A stretch of DNA of 10,182 nucleotides, from positions 1 through 10,182 of the forward strand of contig JAIHTM010000080.1 in the NCBI GenBank assembly GCA_022713905.1, written 5' to 3'. Positions 1 through 6,669 of this stretch are shown here, one piece after another. The DNA is from Collinsella sp. (lineage in GTDB: Bacteria > Actinomycetota > Coriobacteriia > Coriobacteriales > Coriobacteriaceae). The position numbers were made by a program, and so were the translations under genes. The notes below the pieces were generated by a model. That model did not search any database and was not told where the DNA came from. It saw only the letters and a list, made by a program, of their open reading frames with translations. Positions within the stretch are counted from its first letter, which is position 1, and each line of letters starts with the position of its first letter.

Positions 1-118
1 AGCTGAGCATCGGCGAACGCCTGAAATGCGCGGTACTTGCCACGATTCGCTCCTGCGAAAATGTCGTATACGATAACCGCATCCACTCGATGAAGTAGAG
101 CAATAGCCGAGCCAGCAA
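1..118. other. Left-edge segment, open on both strands, unassigned
   Basis: No product could be recognised. On the minus strand one frame is open from position 118 to the window edge (peptide begins GFAGSAIALLHRVDAVIVYD) but has stop codons just upstream and no ATG, so it would be a fragment or would need the internal GTG. On the plus strand the frame starting at position 3 is open to a TAG at 96-98 (peptide ends ENVVYDNRIHSMK) and uses G/C-ending codons more often. It could be the 3' end of a gene entering from the left. At most one is real. Given the decayed genes next to it, both may be debris. Confidence 0.3.
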
Positions 119-128
119 ACCCTTATCA

Positions 129-406
129 TCAGCAAGCTAGGGCGCGCTGGCTTACCTTCCTATCGTCAACTATGACTAGTCCCAGCAGGAATACTGGCAA
201 CACCGGGAGCACATACCGTCCCTGTATTCCTTGGAACACTCCGAATCGACTCATCGATTCCAAGTCATTCCCACAAAGAGCACGAACGCTGCTATCTCAG
301 CAGCTGCAATCACTAGGGCCAAGATCAGGAACCGATACTTTCCCACCCATGCGGACGGTGCCATACGAACAGCCCCAATGCTCACAAGCGCAAACGCAAA
401 TTCCAG
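129..406 (-). pseudogene. Frameshifted C-terminal remnant of a DUF2142-like membrane protein
   Basis: Read on the minus strand, codons 406-254 give a hydrophobic stretch that includes GKYRFLILALVIAAAEIAAF and ends FVGMTWNR before a TGA at 253-251. The adjacent frame then continues from about 269 with SRFGVFQGIQGRYVLPVLP and a further hydrophobic run, ending in a TGA at 131-129. The G-x-QGRY-x-LP motif between two membrane segments, preceded by a TW, is what I know from the C-terminal end of DUF2142 multi-pass membrane proteins, which are common in surface-polysaccharide loci. One frameshift in the overlap 251-269 would join the two halves. An in-frame TAA lies just upstream of 406 and the rest of the gene (several hundred residues in the family) is missing, so this is a dead fragment. 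The family call is from motif memory and is moderate. That it is broken is clear if the call holds. Confidence 0.55.
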
Positions 407-419
407 CGATTAGCCGTCT

Positions 420-606
420 GGTTAGCTCTAATGCCTCATGGGGTGATGGTAGTACCGTTTACCTAGATGCCGAAGGCAATCACGTGACAAGCAAGAACCT
501 CTCAAAAGAGGCAAAGCAGATGCTCCATGATTACCGTTTGGTGCAGTATGACATGACTAAGGGCAAAAACTACCTCAGCAATTACGGATTCTTCGACGTT
601 CAATAG
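420..606 (+). pseudogene. 3' remnant of a second LtaS/GacH-like phosphotransferase gene
   Basis: The last ~51 codons encode a tail (TVYLDAEGNHV...DYRLVQYDMTKGKNYL...FFDVQ) that aligns without gaps to the C-terminus of the intact sulfatase-fold protein encoded at 675-2978, with 33 of 51 residues identical by hand count. None of that protein's membrane segments or catalytic motifs is present upstream. An ATG at 172 opens a continuous 144-codon frame into this tail, but its first ~80 codons are antisense to the DUF2142-like remnant and look like random coding, so I treat that reading frame as an accident of fusion and not a gene. The left boundary of homology is uncertain (about 407-445). At ~65% identity this is an old paralogue, not a recent tandem copy. 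It may once have been a full second enzyme of the same type. Confidence 0.7.
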
Positions 607-615
607 ATCTTGAAT

Positions 616-636
616 AGTCTGACTGTATTTCAGACT
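616..636. repeat. Perfect 7-bp inverted repeat, 7-nt loop
   Basis: AGTCTGA (616-622) and TCAGACT (630-636) are exact reverse complements around a 7-base spacer. The hairpin begins 10 bases after the stop codon of the upstream remnant, so it could be a leftover terminator of that gene, but the stem is short and the bases after it (TCCTATTACAATATT) are not a clean T-run. It also overlaps the possible -35 box of the downstream gene, so an operator role is equally possible. Confidence 0.4.
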
Positions 637-648
637 TCCTATTACAAT
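619..648 (+). promoter_or_regulatory. Possible promoter of the LtaS/GacH-like gene
   Basis: TACAAT at 643-648 differs from the TATAAT consensus at one base. CTGACT at 619-624 is a weak match to TTGACA, with an 18-bp spacer. The following gene starts at 675. It is the only intact gene in this orientation in the window, so it needs a promoter near here. The assignment rests on hexamer similarity only, and actinobacterial promoters are often poorly conserved. Confidence 0.3.
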
Positions 649-674
649 ATTCAGGTACGTTATTGAAGAAATGA

Positions 675-2978
675 GTGAGCATAGTGGACGATACCCAGGA
701 TAATCAGGAGTTCACAGTAGAAGAAGCCGACACAAACGGTACGACTTCGGCGGAAAGCAGCCAATCCTCTGCTCATTCAGACCGAGACGATAATTCTCAA
801 GAGGCTCAAAAGAGTAAACCGTCGCTGCCTCCAATCTTCCAGCAGATCCGAGCACAGCTCAACACGTTGATGGCCTCTCAAACTATGACTGCGCTTTCCA
901 AAGCCCTGACAGTCTTGCACTCCGTATTCAAGAAACGACCTCGATTCCCTTACCTCCTGTACATAATGGTGATGGCAATCGTCGATTCAGCCGCGGTGCT
1001 GTTCATTCAATGGGGAACCTATACGGAGCCGACCTATACCGCCCCGAGCACAGTGGACGAAACCACACGGCTGCTGAACAGCATCCGCGGTCAACTCACG
1101 CGCTTCGTCGCACAGATGTGGATGGAGCAAAAATACATCTGGCTGCTTAATTTCTGTGTTCTGGGCATGGTCTACCTGGTGCTGATTTTTGTGCTGAACC
1201 GATTCTGGGTGGCAACAGCCTTATTTGCGATTATCACGAGTGTATTCGCTGTGGCGAATCACATCAAAATCCAGTTGCGCAATGAACCGGTCATTCCCTC
1301 GGATTTGAGCTTCATTTTCAGCGGCAACGGAGGAGAAGTCGCATCATTTATCCCCAAAGACAGCCAGGCATTAGTAAACAACACCATCACCATGCTCGTC
1401 TGGCTTACGATTGCATGCCTGCTGCTTCAATTTATTGATGGTCGCCGTTGTGTGATTTCCTTCCACTGGCGTCGTCCATTACGCAACACAAAAACAATAA
1501 TCGGTAACTGCACACGTATTGTTGCAGTCATTGTCAGCACATCCCTGCTGTGCTCGTTCACCTTGAACCTCAACACGGTAGGTTCATGGAGCCACAATTG
1601 GGCACAGGCGTTGGGTGATAGCCCTACCTTATGGGACGCTGCCGGCGATGCCAGTCTGAATGGCCCCACAATCAATTTCTTGCGCTTGGCGAATCCAAAA
1701 ACCATGACGAAGCCAAGCGACTACAGTCAAGCGACCATGCAGGAAATCGCTCAACGATATAACAAGATAGCCGAAAAAACCAACCAGTCCCGCAGCAATA
1801 ATCTCACGGACAATACCATGATCATGATTCTGTCGGAATCGTTCTCTGACCCAACGCGCGTTCCCGGCATCACCTTGTCGGAAGACCCGATGCCTAATAT
1901 TCGAGCGCTCAAAAATACCACCACTTCCGGCCTAATGCTTTCGCCTGGGTACGGCGGAGGCACAGCCAACATCGAATACCAAGCTCTCACCGGCTGGGAT
2001 TTGGCACTATTCGACAATTCAATGCAGGTGCCCTATCAGCAGCTCGTCCCACACCAGAAAGTCACAGAAACTTTCAATCAGCTCTGGAATGACCGATACG
2101 GTGCTAGCGGATCCATCGCTTTCCACCCGTATTACAAAAACATGTATTTGCGTGACATCGACTATAAGAAGTTCGGTTTCAGCCATTTTTATACGCTGGA
2201 CAGTAATCCGCCAATCACGCATCATGATGGATTAGACAACTCTCCATATGCCAGCGACGCGGAAGCCTATCAAAATGTAGTTGATGAACTGCAGAACAGC
2301 AATCATCCGCAGTTCATCCAATTAGCGACGATGCAAAACCATCCTCCATACAGCGATTGGTATTCTGATAATCAGTTCAAGGATGCCGACACCACCAATT
2401 TGCCGGCCGATGAAAAAACAGGAGTCGATACATACATCAAGGGCGTCAGCATTACCGATCAAGCAACCACCGATTTCCTCAACCAGCTTGATGCAATTGA
2501 CCAGCCGATTACCGTCATATTCTATGGAGACCATCTACCCGGCGTGTACACGACTGCACGCGCCAGCTCGAAAAATACCATTACCATGCAGGAGACAGAT
2601 TATTTCATCTGGTCCAATGAGGCATCAGCGTCAGCCGGGACGAAACTCGATCCGGCAGCTGCCGCTACTAGCTACACCTCTCCAAACTATTTCATGGCCA
2701 TGGCCAGCGACCATATGAACACCAAAGTATCTGCTTATATTGCGTTCCTCTCCGCAATGCGGGCTGAGATACCCGCCACGGAGCGACTCACGCTTGGTGT
2801 CAGCGGCGTCACCGACAATACACCAACTGTCTATTTAGACGCGAACGGCAACGTTGTAAGCAAGAAAGAACTGTCCTCACAGCAGAAGAAGCTACTCAAC
2901 GATTATCGTCTTATTCAATACGACATGACTGCTGGGAAAAACTATCTCAGCAGCACAAAGTTCTTCGACGTGAAGTAA
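675..2978 (+). CDS. LtaS/GacH-family membrane phosphoglycerol transferase (sulfatase fold)
   Basis: A 767-residue polytopic membrane enzyme of the lipoteichoic-acid-synthase/alkaline-phosphatase superfamily, expected to transfer glycerol phosphate from phosphatidylglycerol onto an extracellular acceptor. Residues 1-90 are a polar, acidic cytoplasmic tail, longer than usual. Membrane segments are visible near 92-113, 155-175, 177-196, 236-253 and 281-297, followed by the external catalytic domain. Family hallmarks: the MIMILSESFSD block with metal ligand E388; GGGTANIEY with the presumed nucleophile T430; QNHPPY with H556; FYGDHLPG with D619 and H620. The tail (about 719-767) is a small module also left behind in the upstream remnant. 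The start is GTG at 675 with only a weak GAAG ahead; an in-frame GTG at 684 is an alternative. It is convergent with the rhamnan operon. In streptococci GacH, of this family, puts glycerol phosphate on a rhamnan side chain, which fits this neighbourhood. A lipoteichoic-type or lipoglycan acceptor cannot be excluded. Confidence 0.85.
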   Translation: MSIVDDTQDNQEFTVEEADTNGTTSAESSQSSAHSDRDDNSQEAQKSKPSLPPIFQQIRAQLNTLMASQTMTALSKALTVLHSVFKKRPRFPYLLYIMVMAIVDSAAVLFIQWGTYTEPTYTAPSTVDETTRLLNSIRGQLTRFVAQMWMEQKYIWLLNFCVLGMVYLVLIFVLNRFWVATALFAIITSVFAVANHIKIQLRNEPVIPSDLSFIFSGNGGEVASFIPKDSQALVNNTITMLVWLTIACLLLQFIDGRRCVISFHWRRPLRNTKTIIGNCTRIVAVIVSTSLLCSFTLNLNTVGSWSHNWAQALGDSPTLWDAAGDASLNGPTINFLRLANPKTMTKPSDYSQATMQEIAQRYNKIAEKTNQSRSNNLTDNTMIMILSESFSDPTRVPGITLSEDPMPNIRALKNTTTSGLMLSPGYGGGTANIEYQALTGWDLALFDNSMQVPYQQLVPHQKVTETFNQLWNDRYGASGSIAFHPYYKNMYLRDIDYKKFGFSHFYTLDSNPPITHHDGLDNSPYASDAEAYQNVVDELQNSNHPQFIQLATMQNHPPYSDWYSDNQFKDADTTNLPADEKTGVDTYIKGVSITDQATTDFLNQLDAIDQPITVIFYGDHLPGVYTTARASSKNTITMQETDYFIWSNEASASAGTKLDPAAAATSYTSPNYFMAMASDHMNTKVSAYIAFLSAMRAEIPATERLTLGVSGVTDNTPTVYLDANGNVVSKKELSSQQKKLLNDYRLIQYDMTAGKNYLSSTKFFDVK

Positions 2979-3004
2979 ACCGGCAAGCCACACCACAAAA
3001 TTGG

Positions 3005-4528
3005 TTATCTGCGTAGTGAATTCAAAATTGCCTTGATTTTGCGCGGTATAGCGGTAATCAGCAAACCAACCTTGAACGATGTCGACTCTTTTACGGACTG
3101 AATCTCCATGCTCTTGGAAGACAACGACTGTTCTAATAGCGCTTGATTCGAGCACAAAGAATTTATGCGCTCCTCATAACTCTTCGAGGATGCAATACGC
3201 GCATCAATCATCAAGTCAACCATCACATCATCATCGGCACTAGAGGCAGTTGAGGAACCCAGTGAATCGAATATTCCTCTCCACAGGCGCGCGAAATCAT
3301 AATTGGACATACCCACCATGCTGTTGAAGGCAATATCCCCCAACTGCTTCATCTTTTCGGGGTTCTGCCACAAACCACAAATAGCAGATGCCGCTGCAGA
3401 TCGGTTTCCTTGCCCCACCTGGATAACGCTCTCGTCTTGAACCAAAGTCAGATACGGCAAAGCGTATAGAACGCTTGGAATGCCCACTGTTTTCGCTTCG
3501 GCCAAAGCAATAGGGTAGCCCTCATATAGAGATGTATGAAGATACACACTGGCTTTCTGTAGGTAAGGAAGTACATTATCCTGAGCACCTACAAAACTCA
3601 CAGCATCAGATAGATCAAGAGAATCTCGCAACTGGCGAAGCTGTTGTTCCGTTGCATCATCTGCAAAAGGACCAACCATAATCAGATGTGCATCAGGACA
3701 CTGTTTGACCACTTCAGCCATAACCCGCAATGCCTCATCCGGACGCTTATCGAATAATGACAGGCGCCCAACCCATACAATGTTATAAGAATCAAGCGCC
3801 GCGCGTTTCGACGAATCCGGCTCGATGGTTAATGGATTAATGGTCTGCCATACATGAGCATTGAATAGTTGCCAGAAACGTGTATTCACATCAGATAACG
3901 TTATGACGCCATCTGAGTATCGATACGCCAAAGCCAACTCGGCGCGCATACAATCTGCGTCGAACATGCAACGCATGACGCCATGAGTGTAGATGAGGAA
4001 AGATACGCCGCTCATCTTGCAGAGCAGCATATCCCAGGGAAGCGTTTGTCCAAGCCATTGCCCGTACACTAGAGCGTCAACTTGCTCCGCATTGAGGATA
4101 TCCGCTAACGCTTTTGCCCGGTTCTCGTAGTTCTCCGCATTCGCTTTGCAGTAACTCGGAATAATGCGGCGCTCAACAATCTGGTTCACTTCGTACTCAT
4201 ATGCACTAGTGTCATCGTCGGTAATCAGCACTACCCGATATCCCATGCCGGCCCAAAGGTTGGCAAGGAATGCCGTCACGCGTTCAGCACCGCCGATGGA
4301 TAGCCCCGAGTAATAGAGCGCAACTGTATGAACAGTCCTTTTTGGCTGTGCCAAGCCCGCTATCGGCCCTAATGCTCGCACGGCCTCTACCGAATTAATC
4401 CAGTATTTGGAAGCAACGGCAGATACGATTCCCGCGACCCCGTACTTATTGGAAGCTTCAACAAGTAAGGATTTTCGTAATGATGGCTCACCGCTCACCA
4501 ATGCGTCAGCATATTCAGCAATATCCAA
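3005..4528 (-). CDS. GT4-type (GT-B fold) glycosyltransferase
   Basis: A 507-residue retaining glycosyltransferase resembling family GT4, expected to add a sugar to the lipid-linked chain at the cytoplasmic membrane face. After an unusual N-terminal extension (residues 1-62) the first Rossmann domain opens with ALYYSGLSIGGAERV (70-84). The second domain shows VWVGRLSLFDKRP (251-263), with the nucleotide-sugar contacts usually formed by R and K, and SLYEGYPIALAEAKTVGIP, which carries the EX7E motif (E336 and E344). The tail has a polar linker (about 425-480) and then an amphipathic, basic segment (SFKVGLLITAIPRKIKAIL, 484-502) that probably tethers it to the membrane. The start is TTG at 4528: AGAGG lies 6 bases before it and an in-frame TAG lies four codons upstream. 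It follows the ABC ATPase gene by 24 bases and is the last gene of the operon, ending 26 bases from the convergent gene. The sugar donor and linkage cannot be told from sequence. Confidence 0.9.
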   Translation of the reverse strand: MDIAEYADALVSGEPSLRKSLLVEASNKYGVAGIVSAVASKYWINSVEAVRALGPIAGLAQPKRTVHTVALYYSGLSIGGAERVTAFLANLWAGMGYRVVLITDDDTSAYEYEVNQIVERRIIPSYCKANAENYENRAKALADILNAEQVDALVYGQWLGQTLPWDMLLCKMSGVSFLIYTHGVMRCMFDADCMRAELALAYRYSDGVITLSDVNTRFWQLFNAHVWQTINPLTIEPDSSKRAALDSYNIVWVGRLSLFDKRPDEALRVMAEVVKQCPDAHLIMVGPFADDATEQQLRQLRDSLDLSDAVSFVGAQDNVLPYLQKASVYLHTSLYEGYPIALAEAKTVGIPSVLYALPYLTLVQDESVIQVGQGNRSAAASAICGLWQNPEKMKQLGDIAFNSMVGMSNYDFARLWRGIFDSLGSSTASSADDDVMVDLMIDARIASSKSYEERINSLCSNQALLEQSLSSKSMEIQSVKESTSFKVGLLITAIPRKIKAILNSLRR

Positions 4529-4552
4529 TACATGCCTCTATCGAAGATAAGA

Positions 4553-5821
4553 TCAATCGAGTCTATTAATCTGAATCGCTCGGCTGCTCAGCATGCCAGC
4601 CTCACCGTTGCGATCATTGCGAATAGCAAAATAACCGCTGTTCTCATCGTTCGTGAATGCGATCATCTGCGGATCATCGCCGGGTTTTTCAACAGATCGC
4701 AGAGTGGCATAAATCTTGAACTCACCATTGTTGAAGATATCAAGCGGCATTTCAAAACGCATAGTCCGGTGCCCACGCTGCGTGATGACCATGCCAAGAT
4801 TGTCGGTCTGCGATCCCGCATCATAAGCATGTCCACTGCGACGAGAATCAAGCAATGCAATACCGATGTACGCTTCCCGGTCTTCATTAAACTCATATTC
4901 GATTTCAAATTCGAGCGGCTCAACACCATCAGCCACCGATGAACTCGATATATTGACCTTAAGGGTGGGCACTCGTTCACTAAGACCCGTAGGATACTCT
5001 TTATCGTCTGTTTCATTATTGGCATCATCACCAAGGGGATCTGCATTCTTCTTGAAGTTCTCCAGCGTGTAACGATCTGCTACATCGTCCTGGTTTCCGG
5101 ACGCAATAATCTCTCCATCCTTTATGAGGATAGCCTTATTGCAATATTTCTTAACCGAATCCATGGAGTGAGTTACCAAAATAACTGTCTTCGTGGGATC
5201 TTGCTTCACTTCGGTGAAGAAATTATCACACTTACGTTGGAACGCTTCATCGCCCACAGCCAATACTTCATCCAAGACCAGTATGTCGCCCTTAGCCTTA
5301 ATGGCGACCGCAAATGCCAAACGCACCTGCATACCACTGGAATAGTTCTTTAGCTTCTGGTCCATGAATTCGCTAAGCTCTGAAAACTCAACAATGTCGT
5401 CATACATTGCATCGATTTCTTCTTGGCTAAATCCTAAAAGGGCACCGTTAAGGTACACATTCTCTCGACCGGTCAGTTCAGGATTGAAACCAACGCCAAG
5501 CTCAATGAATGAGACCAGTTTCCCGTCAACAGAGATTGAACCTTGATCCGGCATATAAATGCCCGAAATCAACTTCAACAGTGTCGATTTTCCGCTTCCG
5601 TTTCGACCGACAACGCCAAAGAAATCCCCTTCTTTGACCTCAAAGTTGATATCGCGCAGCACATGCTGCATCTTGTATCCGCTAATTCCTTTAGTCCAGT
5701 TGATAACGGCCTGTTTCAGGCCTGACGCCTGCTCCATCGGCAACCGAAATGATTTGGCTACGTGCTCAACTTTCAGCACAGTCTTACGATTGTCCATCGT
5801 GCCCTCTTGTGCGTTATTCAT
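4553..5821 (-). CDS. wzt: Polysaccharide ABC exporter ATPase, Wzt/RgpD type, with C-terminal glycan-recognition domain
   Basis: The ATP-binding subunit of a polysaccharide exporter that drives lipid-linked glycan across the membrane with the adjacent Wzm-type permease. Numbering from the chosen start, the nucleotide-binding domain covers about 10-255: Walker A GRNGSGKST (72-80), signature SSGMQ (161-165), Walker B ILVLDE (180-185, catalytic E185) and switch H218. An acidic linker (about 258-280) leads to a C-terminal domain of ~140 residues rich in beta-strand pattern (from PTLKVNIS to the end). Wzt proteins have such a domain and in Gram-negative systems it binds the terminal structure of the chain being exported. 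I start it at ATG 5821, which has GGAGG 7 bases upstream and overlaps the permease stop as TGATG. A GTG one codon earlier and an ATG at 5797 (preceded by AGAGGG) are alternatives. RgpD is the corresponding name in streptococcal rhamnan loci. Confidence 0.92.
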   Translation of the reverse strand: MNNAQEGTMDNRKTVLKVEHVAKSFRLPMEQASGLKQAVINWTKGISGYKMQHVLRDINFEVKEGDFFGVVGRNGSGKSTLLKLISGIYMPDQGSISVDGKLVSFIELGVGFNPELTGRENVYLNGALLGFSQEEIDAMYDDIVEFSELSEFMDQKLKNYSSGMQVRLAFAVAIKAKGDILVLDEVLAVGDEAFQRKCDNFFTEVKQDPTKTVILVTHSMDSVKKYCNKAILIKDGEIIASGNQDDVADRYTLENFKKNADPLGDDANNETDDKEYPTGLSERVPTLKVNISSSSVADGVEPLEFEIEYEFNEDREAYIGIALLDSRRSGHAYDAGSQTDNLGMVITQRGHRTMRFEMPLDIFNNGEFKIYATLRSVEKPGDDPQMIAFTNDENSGYFAIRNDRNGEAGMLSSRAIQINRLD

Positions 5822-6669
5822 CACAGCACCTCCGCGAATTTCTGACTGTACTTACGGAATATATGAATACCCAACCATAGGATAAAGAAAGTCAAGGCAA
5901 CAGGGATGAGACGAATACCCCAGTTGCTGATCTCCTTCCACACTGTTGGCGTGGTATCCGGTGCGATGAGGTTATGCCTAATATCCTGAATAATCTGGGC
6001 CGGCGGGCTCAGCAACATAATTTTCGCGAAAATAGGATTATTCGTTTTTTCAGTTACCAGCGACAGAGGATAGATAATAGGCGTTGCATAGAAGAACACC
6101 TGCATGAGCACTTCCCAAATATGCTGCATATCACGGAAATACACATTCAATGCGGCTAGCAACAGGGCCGTTCCCAAAGCAAGAGCATAGAATTCTATGA
6201 AATTAAGCGGGAGCCACAACACATTCCAGGTGAAGTGCACCTGATTAAAAATACAAAAAACCAGCACTACACACATGTTGATGGCCAAGCTGATTAAAGC
6301 GCCGACCGTTGCAGAGACGACAATAATGTAGTTGGGGAAATGAATCTTACGCAGAATGTCCCCTCTGCCTACGATAGCCGTCAATCCCATATTCGTCGCC
6401 TCAGCGAAGAAATTCCACAAGCTGATACCCAGCAGCAAGACCAACGGGAAAGTCGGCGTGCCATCGGTAAACTTCAGGAATTTGACGAACACCACATACA
6501 TCACACAGAACAGCATTAACGGCTTCAAGACCGACCACGCAATTCCTAGAAATGATCCCTGATAGCGCAGCTTAAAATCAGTTCTCACCATTTCTTTAAG
6601 CACAATGAACGAATAGCGGTAGCGCTCTTTTAGCTTTATCAGCATCGTATTCATATCCTCATTTGCCAT
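5821..6669 (-). CDS. wzm: Polysaccharide ABC exporter permease, Wzm/RgpC type
   Basis: The membrane subunit of an ABC-2 type exporter, paired with the ATPase encoded immediately downstream, whose start overlaps this stop codon. The protein has 282 residues, the usual length for the family. A cytoplasmic N-terminus with the family-typical LRYQGSFLGIAWSVLKPL (34-51) leads into about six membrane segments, near 41-65, 75-93, 116-140, 152-178, 185-205 and 252-270, ending in a short basic tail. GRGDILRKIHFPNYI (101-115) is the cytoplasmic loop seen in Wzm/TagG proteins. The start is uncertain. ATG 6669 overlaps the end of the rgpF-like gene by 11 bases and has no clear ribosome site. ATGs at 6654 and 6645 lie just after a GAGG and would shorten the protein by 5 or 8 residues. 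TagG (teichoic acid) and O-antigen exporters look alike, but the RgpF neighbour argues for a rhamnan-type cargo. Confidence 0.92.
   Translation of the reverse strand: MANEDMNTMLIKLKERYRYSFIVLKEMVRTDFKLRYQGSFLGIAWSVLKPLMLFCVMYVVFVKFLKFTDGTPTFPLVLLLGISLWNFFAEATNMGLTAIVGRGDILRKIHFPNYIIVVSATVGALISLAINMCVVLVFCIFNQVHFTWNVLWLPLNFIEFYALALGTALLLAALNVYFRDMQHIWEVLMQVFFYATPIIYPLSLVTEKTNNPIFAKIMLLSPPAQIIQDIRHNLIAPDTTPTVWKEISNWGIRLIPVALTFFILWLGIHIFRKYSQKFAEVL

Noticed and set aside
129..674. Insertion-sequence or phage scar as the cause of the gene breakage
   Set aside because: I saw no terminal inverted repeats, target duplications or transposase-like peptide across the junction; a plain deletion fits with fewer assumptions.
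2383..2718. 111-codon plus-strand frame inside the phosphotransferase gene
   Set aside because: It is out of frame within the conserved catalytic domain, with a Pro/Thr/Ser/Arg-rich composition typical of a shadow frame and no start signal.
675..2978. Arylsulfatase or phosphoethanolamine transferase instead of an LtaS-type enzyme
   Set aside because: There is no sulfatase C-x-P-x-R signature. The GGGTANIEY and FYGDHLPG blocks with five N-terminal membrane segments fit the LtaS/GacH group better.
2979..3004. Possible bidirectional terminator between the two convergent genes
   Set aside because: The 26-base gap has only a 4-base match (AACC and GGTT) and no GC-rich stem or T-run, so no terminator can be supported.
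4532..4942. 136-codon plus-strand frame opposite the exporter ATPase gene
   Set aside because: It is antisense to the coding C-terminal domain, has no family pattern or ribosome site, and is best explained as a shadow.
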